From Myxococcales bacterium (lineage in GTDB: Bacteria > Myxococcota_A > Polyangia > Polyangiales > Polyangiaceae): a stretch of 64,000 nucleotides of DNA. The position numbers and the translations under genes are program-made. The notes beneath the pieces were generated by a model. It was not told the origin of the DNA. It worked only from the letters and a program-made list of their open reading frames with translations, and did no database searches. Below are positions 59,182-64,000 of this stretch, piece after piece. The stretch is from positions 930,001 to 994,000 of the forward strand of contig JADJCA010000002.1 in NCBI GenBank assembly GCA_016703425.1, given 5' to 3'. Numbering within the stretch: position 1 is the stretch's first letter; each line of letters opens with the position of its first letter.

Positions 59182-60106
59182 CAGTCCTTACCTCCGTCTC
59201 GGGGGCCGGCGTCTTGCACCAGCGTGGGAACGCCCGTCTGACAAGTCCCGCCAGCCAAGTTCTGAAGCGTCGTCTGAATGAAGAACGTGATCCCCTCCTG
59301 CACGTTCGGAGCGAGGCCAAAGGTCGGGTGGCAGTCCAACTTGCCGTCAGGACAGATCTCGTTGGACTTGTCGACGAAGCGATTGGCGGGGATCAGCTTC
59401 TCGAAGGCCCCGGAGCTGTTGACCTGCCCAACGACGAACTTCTGGATGAACGGAAACTCCTTCGACTTGTCGAAGAACTGACGCGACGCCGGGGGCAGGT
59501 ACGCGCCGCCTTGGCCCGTCGCGTGGCAACCCATGCAGGGCCCCTCGAGGTCCGTCTGGGAGAAGGGCAAGTCACCGACGCGGTAGTAGTTCCAGACGTC
59601 GAAGTTCATGCAATCGGCGAAGGCCTTGTAAGCCTCCGCAAGCGTGGGCGCCACTTTGAGTCCGCCTTCAAGGCCGCGCGCCGTCGCTTCTAGGTTCAGC
59701 CACTGCGTGAGGAGCGCGCGGAGCTGCGGCGTCATCGAGATCGTCTTGTCCTGGTGGAGGTGGTTCACCAGTGGACTGCGGCCGGGCCCAGCGATGAGAC
59801 CGGCCGACCCCTCGATGCGCGCGTACGTGCCGTCGGCCGTGGCCGCCAAGAAGACCGACCCCCCTCCCCGTTCCCGGAGTGACAGCCGCCGCAACCGCTC
59901 TTGAGGTCGGTCTTGTCGCCGCGGGTGTTGTCGTAGACGCGTTCGATGAAGAAGTTCTTGGCCTCAAGGCCGGCCTCGGACTGTGTCGCGCCACCGACGG
60001 GTTCTTTCTTCTCAGCAGCCTCTTCGGTCGCGCAGCCGGCGGCGGCGAACACGCCACCGACGGCCACCGCCGTGAGCAAAGCAAAGGACGATGCAAAGCG
60101 GGTCAT
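59181..60106 (-). CDS. Cytochrome c-like lipoprotein (paralogue B), frameshifted in a C6 run
   Basis: From ATG 60106 the leader ends in the lipobox AAGC, followed by ATEEAAEKKE and the haem motif GCGGCHSGNGEGG. At the C6 run (59859-59864) the frame is lost; adding one base restores GSVFLAATADGTYARIEGSAG and the rest of the protein through CMGCHATGQ and FPFIQKFVVGQVNSSGAF to the stop at 59181. The corrected length is 308 residues, close to its paralogue (295). The total is 3n+2, as a 1-base loss predicts. Sequencing error is the most likely cause. Confidence 0.75.
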
Positions 60107-60119
60107 GCGACCTATGTTT

Positions 60120-62045
60120 TCACGAGCGACGACGGGCGGCAATTCCGCCGAGGGCCAAGCCCAGGAGAAGCAGGCCACCGGCGAAGTTCGAGCCGTTGGT
60201 GCTGCCCGGCGTGCTGCAACCACACCCGGACGAAGACTCGCTCTTCGCGGCGGGCGCCGGCGTCGGGTCGGCCACCGGGGGCGTCGACTGGGCTTCTGAC
60301 GCGTTGACGGGGTTCACGAACGACGCGACGGGGTACTTGGTCACGCCGGCGACGAAGCTGAGCCAGTAGGCGTTGCGGGCGAAGCCGGGCTGGCGGCCGT
60401 TGACGCCGGTCACGAAGAACGACTTGACGTCCTTCATCCAGCCCTTCTCGACCTGGTAGCCGAGGTTGGGCACGTCGCCGATGCAGAACGAGTAGTTGCG
60501 CCCCTGGTTCATGGGGTTTTCGCCGAAGTAGTTCGAGAGGAGCTGACCGTCGGCGTACCAAGCGGTGCGGAACTTGTCGGTCTTCTCGTTCATCGTGAGG
60601 ATCTTCTTGTCGGTGTCGAAGCCGAGGAAGGCTCCGCCCGAGGAGCCGACACCGGTGTGCGGCTGGCTCACGGCGAAGATGGTGTCCTTCTCTTGTCCTT
60701 CGGCGCCACGCTTGCCGGTGCAGATCGAGGAGTGCGGCCCGTGAACCGGCGCGCCCTTGTACTCCGCGACCTTCACGAGCGCGTTGCCAACGACGTCGAA
60801 CACGAACGTGAAGGGAACGCTGCTTCCCTTGATGTCGGTGTTCTTACCGCGGCCGTTGCCGGCGAGGGCGTGAAGCGCGATGCGGTTCGGAGAGAGCATC
60901 TCGATGCTGGCCTGGTTCCAGTGGGCCATGTTCGAGTTCTCTTTGCCGTCGCCCACGAGCACCTTCGAGCGCCACTGAACCGTGCCGGTGGCCGTGCTGC
61001 CGATGGCGCACTCGATGTGCATCGAGGGGCGATCGTTGCCGTAGGGCGCGCACAAGACGTAGCGCTCGTTGTCGATGAGCTGAATCAGGCGCTGGCCGCG
61101 CGCGATGTCGCCCGGTGAGATAACGGGCTCGGGGTAGTCTTTCGCGGGGAGCGGCAGATCCGTGGGGAGAACCGGCGGAGTCGCGTTCGCGTCGCCCTGG
61201 GTGCGGTACAAGCGAGTCTCGCCGGCCGCACGGCCGTGCCAATCCTTGACGACCTCGACGCCCGCCGGCGTGTCTTTGAGGTAGAGGCTCGTGACGTAGG
61301 CGATGTCGTCGTCAGCCATTTGCTGGCCGTCGCCGGTGAGGTTGCCCGGGATCACGGCGTCGATCTGCGCGTTCGTGACGAGGTACTGGCCGATCCAGCC
61401 CTGGTTGCCGTCGGGGCGGTTGAACGCCTGGAACTCGCTGCAGCCACCGGAGTTACCGTCGTCGGTGGTGTAGGGCACGCTGACGACGACGGGCGCCGCG
61501 AGCTTGTTGCACATATGGTCGATGGCCGTCACGTAGTGCGACGGGCTGTTCTGATTGAAGTCGTTGCCGTATCCGACGAGGTAGCGGCCCTTCTTGTCAG
61601 GACGCTTCGACATGCACGGGTGGTGGGCCGTGCGGCGACCTTCCTGCTCCTGGAGGACCGACTGGGCAACGAGCTTGGGCGCCTCCGTCGCGAGCATCTC
61701 ATACGAGTTGCACCGGATCGTCATGAGCGCCTTCTTCGGGTTGGTCTCCCGGTCGGCACTCTCCATGTAGACCGTCGTGACGAACTGACGCCCCGTGGCC
61801 TCGTCCTTGTGCCATCCGAAGACGCCCTGTTCGGCACCGGCACCGGCGCGTTGGGGGTCGGGGTTCTTGAGCATGTCGCGACCTGACTTCTCGACCTCGC
61901 TGGGTGAGCGAACGGTAACGACGGCGGGCGCGACGCTCGAGCGCTGCACCTGCTCCGTTGCGCCACCGGCCTGCTGGGCGACGGCCGCAGAGGCAATCGA
62001 AAGAACCGTGCTCGTCGCCATCAAACCGAGGATGCGTGCCTTCAT
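60120..62045 (-). CDS. Large secreted protein with MYXO-CTERM-like tail
   Basis: A 641-residue exported protein. The signal peptide (MKARILGLMATSTVLSIASA) is followed by a long beta-rich body with scattered cysteine pairs (HHPCMSKRP, MCNKL, GGCSEF, LCAPYGN, ECAIGS, SICTGK, SFCIGD) that suggest disulfides and perhaps a propeller. The C terminus has SSGCGCS, a short Ser/Asn stretch, a hydrophobic helix (FAGGLLLLGLALGGIAA) and RRRS. That is the layout of the MYXO-CTERM sorting signal for surface anchoring. It lies 13 bp upstream of paralogue B and 18 bp downstream of the next gene. Confidence 0.82.
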   Translation of the reverse strand: MKARILGLMATSTVLSIASAAVAQQAGGATEQVQRSSVAPAVVTVRSPSEVEKSGRDMLKNPDPQRAGAGAEQGVFGWHKDEATGRQFVTTVYMESADRETNPKKALMTIRCNSYEMLATEAPKLVAQSVLQEQEGRRTAHHPCMSKRPDKKGRYLVGYGNDFNQNSPSHYVTAIDHMCNKLAAPVVVSVPYTTDDGNSGGCSEFQAFNRPDGNQGWIGQYLVTNAQIDAVIPGNLTGDGQQMADDDIAYVTSLYLKDTPAGVEVVKDWHGRAAGETRLYRTQGDANATPPVLPTDLPLPAKDYPEPVISPGDIARGQRLIQLIDNERYVLCAPYGNDRPSMHIECAIGSTATGTVQWRSKVLVGDGKENSNMAHWNQASIEMLSPNRIALHALAGNGRGKNTDIKGSSVPFTFVFDVVGNALVKVAEYKGAPVHGPHSSICTGKRGAEGQEKDTIFAVSQPHTGVGSSGGAFLGFDTDKKILTMNEKTDKFRTAWYADGQLLSNYFGENPMNQGRNYSFCIGDVPNLGYQVEKGWMKDVKSFFVTGVNGRQPGFARNAYWLSFVAGVTKYPVASFVNPVNASEAQSTPPVADPTPAPAAKSESSSGCGCSTPGSTNGSNFAGGLLLLGLALGGIAARRRS

Positions 62046-62063
62046 GTCGTGCTCCCTTTCCTA

Positions 62064-63059
62064 TCAACCCGTGTGAGTTTTGCTGCCCGTCGGCGCCGTG
62101 GTGCTCTCTCCGTTGGGGAGGGCGCGCCGAGGCGGTGTCTTGTGCTGGTAGATCTGAATCGCTGCTTTGCGGTCGCTTGTCGTGCCGTAGTCGATCACAG
62201 CGAGCCCCTTGTTGCGTGCGGGGACCGCGAAGGTCATGGAGGCGAGCTCTTTGGGCTCGACGCCGACGAACTCGCCGTCGGTGCCGAGCAGCTCAACGCG
62301 CTTGGCGTGCTGCGTGTCGACGCCGGCTGCCTTGAGGTAGGCCGCGAGGGAGAACTTCGGCTTGGAGAGGTCGTCGGTGGCGAGCAGGTCATTGCTGAGC
62401 GACTTGCGCTTGACGATGCTAACGAGCTTGCCGTCGAAGTAGACGCGCGTGCCCGCGCTGGCTTCCGCGTCCGCATAGGGCATGCCTTCGCCAACGAGCT
62501 TGCCGTCGGGGTAGACGAGCACGAAGTCGGCGTTCTCGCGGGGCGGCTCCTTGTCGACGTAGACGGAGACGGCGCTGATCATGTCGATGGCCGTGTTGAG
62601 GCCCATGCTCGGCCGAATGCCAGCGGCGAACCGCGGACGCGCGGGACCGGTGCCGTCGCCGCGGAAGACGAAGCGCACGCGGTCGCCGCCGCGGCGAAGC
62701 GAGTCGCCCGGAAGCATCGACACCCGACCACCGTGCATGTGGAGCGCGCGGACCTTGGCGACGTCGACGCCGAGGGCTTTGAGGTACGAGGCGAAGCCGA
62801 ACTCCGTCTCGCCGGGGCGATCGACGACGCCCACGAGACCCGGGGGAAGCTCGTTGAACTTGAGGAACCCGGTGATCTTCCCGTCGACGTAGACGGCGCC
62901 GTCTTTGATGCGGGGCTGCTTCTCACGTGGCGCCGCCTCGGCGGCCGTGATCGGCGCCTGAACAACCTGCGCCGTCGCGGAGGTGCCCGCGGGCGCGGGC
63001 TTCCTCGCACAGCCAGCGACGGCTGCAGAGGCGATCAGGGCAAGGACCAACGAGCGCAT
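62064..63059 (-). CDS. Lipoprotein with internal duplication, first gene of six-gene operon
   Basis: A 331-residue predicted lipoprotein (MRSLVLALIASAAVAGC). Two similar halves are visible: FASYLKALGVDVAKVRALHMHGG (about residue 90) and LAAYLKAAGVDTQHAKRVELLG (about residue 250). Each is preceded by a short VYVDGKITGFLK / RVYFDGKLVSIVK strand pair. A molybdopterin-like or other known fold was not recognised. ATG 63059 is the start. A 284-bp gap upstream should hold the operon promoter. The gene is the first of six closely spaced minus-strand genes. Confidence 0.75.
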   Translation of the reverse strand: MRSLVLALIASAAVAGCARKPAPAGTSATAQVVQAPITAAEAAPREKQPRIKDGAVYVDGKITGFLKFNELPPGLVGVVDRPGETEFGFASYLKALGVDVAKVRALHMHGGRVSMLPGDSLRRGGDRVRFVFRGDGTGPARPRFAAGIRPSMGLNTAIDMISAVSVYVDKEPPRENADFVLVYPDGKLVGEGMPYADAEASAGTRVYFDGKLVSIVKRKSLSNDLLATDDLSKPKFSLAAYLKAAGVDTQHAKRVELLGTDGEFVGVEPKELASMTFAVPARNKGLAVIDYGTTSDRKAAIQIYQHKTPPRRALPNGESTTAPTGSKTHTG

Positions 63060-63343
63060 CGGACAGGGCTCAATGCAGGCGGCGTGCCGCCAATGCGTAT
63101 GCCTTTGTGGGCCGCGCAAAAGCCCTTGTTTCATCGGTGTAACACGAGAGCGTTTCGCGAATTCCCTGGACGCTCCACTGGCCGGTTTGGGGGCCGCCTC
63201 CCGAGAAACGGGGGAAGCATCCCCCATCGACCTTAGACCCGGGCCAAATGACGGGTAATTTCAGCACGAACGGGGACTCGACGTCGGTCGCCCGCCCCGA
63301 ACTGCGTCGTCCGGCGCCACCCTGTTGTCGGCGTTGCGCCGGG
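63060..63343. other. 284-bp intergenic region upstream of the six-gene operon
   Basis: No gene is seen. It should contain the operon promoter. A short palindrome, GGGGGA-N4-TCCCCC, lies at about 63215-63231, and the stretch 63125-63165 is less G+C-rich than its surroundings. Confidence 0.4.
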
Positions 63344-63913
63344 CTACGGAAGCTCAGCGGCCTTGCCGCACGCGCCCTTGTCGGTCTGGCCCTTGAGCCA
63401 GGAGAGGAGGCAGGCCTCGCTGTCATCGCCCTTGTTGAAGGCGATGCCGCCCTTGTGCCGCTCGATGCCGAGGGGCTTCTTGTAGAGCAAGAGCGTGTTG
63501 GGCTCCCCGTCGCCCTTGCCGACCAGCTCGGTCTGCTCTGGCTCGACGCCCACGGCCGAACGGTAGTTCGCGGAGCGCTCTTCTGGCGTGGTCTCGCCGA
63601 GCCCCGGCTCGAAACCGCCGTCGCCTTCGATGGGCGGGAGGCGTAGGCCGTACTTGCTGTAGACGCGGAGCGGGCGACGCGAAAAGCCGTGGCAGTCGAG
63701 CGAGCCGCAGCGACGCTCGAGCATCGCGCTCACGCCGCAGGCCTGCGCGCCACCGTCGCCGATGGGCTGGCAAGGCGCCGTGAAGTCCTGCACGTTGGGC
63801 CCAGCGACGCGAAGGTCTTCGCCGGAAGGTTTCGGTGAGCACGCGACGAAGACGCTGAGCGCCGACACCGCGAGGAGCTTCTGCAACGACGAGGGGGGCT
63901 TCGCAGGGGTCAT
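63344..63913 (-). CDS. Lipoprotein with a C-x4-CH motif
   Basis: A 189-residue predicted lipoprotein. ATG 63913 opens a leader ending in FVAC. The mature protein has paired cysteines (APCQPIG, QACGVS) and a haem-like motif, RRCGSLDCHGFS (C-x4-CH), followed by RPLRVYSKYGLRLP and a final cysteine-containing segment (SEACLLSWLKG). This pattern is common in uncharacterised lipoproteins next to cytochromes in myxobacteria. The start overlaps the stop of the upstream gene by four bases (ATGA). Confidence 0.75.
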   Translation of the reverse strand: MTPAKPPSSLQKLLAVSALSVFVACSPKPSGEDLRVAGPNVQDFTAPCQPIGDGGAQACGVSAMLERRCGSLDCHGFSRRPLRVYSKYGLRLPPIEGDGGFEPGLGETTPEERSANYRSAVGVEPEQTELVGKGDGEPNTLLLYKKPLGIERHKGGIAFNKGDDSEACLLSWLKGQTDKGACGKAAELP

Positions 63914-64000
63914 CGAATCCTCGGGTCGACTTCGCATTCGACGGGCCCCGCGCCGACCTCTTCCGTGCCGAAAAGGAAGACCTGGACGAGTTGGCTCGTG
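63910..64000 (-). CDS. C-terminal end of an unknown protein, 5' part beyond window
   Basis: The last 29 codons of a gene entering from the right edge. The visible end reads TSQLVQVFLFGTEEVGAGP and then VECEVDPRIR before TGA at 63910-63912. It is coupled to the lipoprotein gene by an ATGA overlap. Too short to assign a function. Confidence 0.55.
   Translation of the reverse strand, partial: TSQLVQVFLFGTEEVGAGPVECEVDPRIR

Noticed and set aside
1..64000. tRNA or rRNA genes, insertion sequences, prophage
   Set aside because: Looked for cloverleaf-like segments, transposase motifs (DDE, HUH), integrases and phage structural genes by eye; none was convincing.

Overview
The window is a gene-dense (about 68-70% G+C) stretch of a chromosome from a Myxococcota bacterium, most likely a Polyangia-type myxobacterium (inference from gene content, no database search). 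The signs are five Hanks-type Ser/Thr protein kinases in 64 kb, at least a dozen lipoproteins with clear lipoboxes, a FrzS-like pseudo-receiver/coiled-coil protein, an AgmX/PglI-type C-terminal domain, a DUF4388 response regulator and a MYXO-CTERM-like sorting tail. No rRNA, tRNA, insertion sequence, prophage or CRISPR array was recognised.

Layout. 1-2.9 kb: a partial kinase diverges from an SDR / ExbD-like lipoprotein / GreA-like operon. 2.9-13.7 kb: lipoprotein FKBP, metallophosphoesterase, a three-gene overlapping operon (Cys-rich lipoprotein, kinase, TPR/PEGA-like protein) and an outer-membrane barrel. 13.7-25.3 kb: RCC1-repeat pseudogene, HAD phosphatase, dnaJ, osmC, persulfide dioxygenase-rhodanese, kinase fused to an AgmX/PglI domain, a 55-residue protein, trxA and a kinase with a C-terminal sensor-like region. 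25.3-30.7 kb: a frameshifted membrane phosphoesterase, a frameshifted lipoprotein and a barrel-SppA fusion. 30.8-35.3 kb: an accessory patch with a DUF416-like protein, a truncated SUKH domain, a beta-helix surface protein and a secreted-type protein with exact 60-bp tandem repeats. 35.3-55 kb: GNAT and DHH proteins, the FrzS-like protein, a kinase-WD40-TPR protein, an MtaD-like deaminase, an operon of receiver-DUF4388 / CheA fused to a GNAT domain / TPR metallopeptidase, and adenosine deaminase. 55-64 kb: envelope genes on the minus strand, including a tight six-gene operon with two paralogous cytochrome c-like lipoproteins, an exported truncated haemoglobin-like lipoprotein and a MYXO-CTERM protein.

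Two themes dominate: signalling through Ser/Thr kinases and a CheA-type system, and an elaborate cell envelope. Three genes look intact apart from a single small indel (near 26.36, 27.32 and 59.86 kb), two of them in homopolymers. This suggests residual sequencing errors, and it bears on how far the apparent CheA-GNAT fusion can be trusted.
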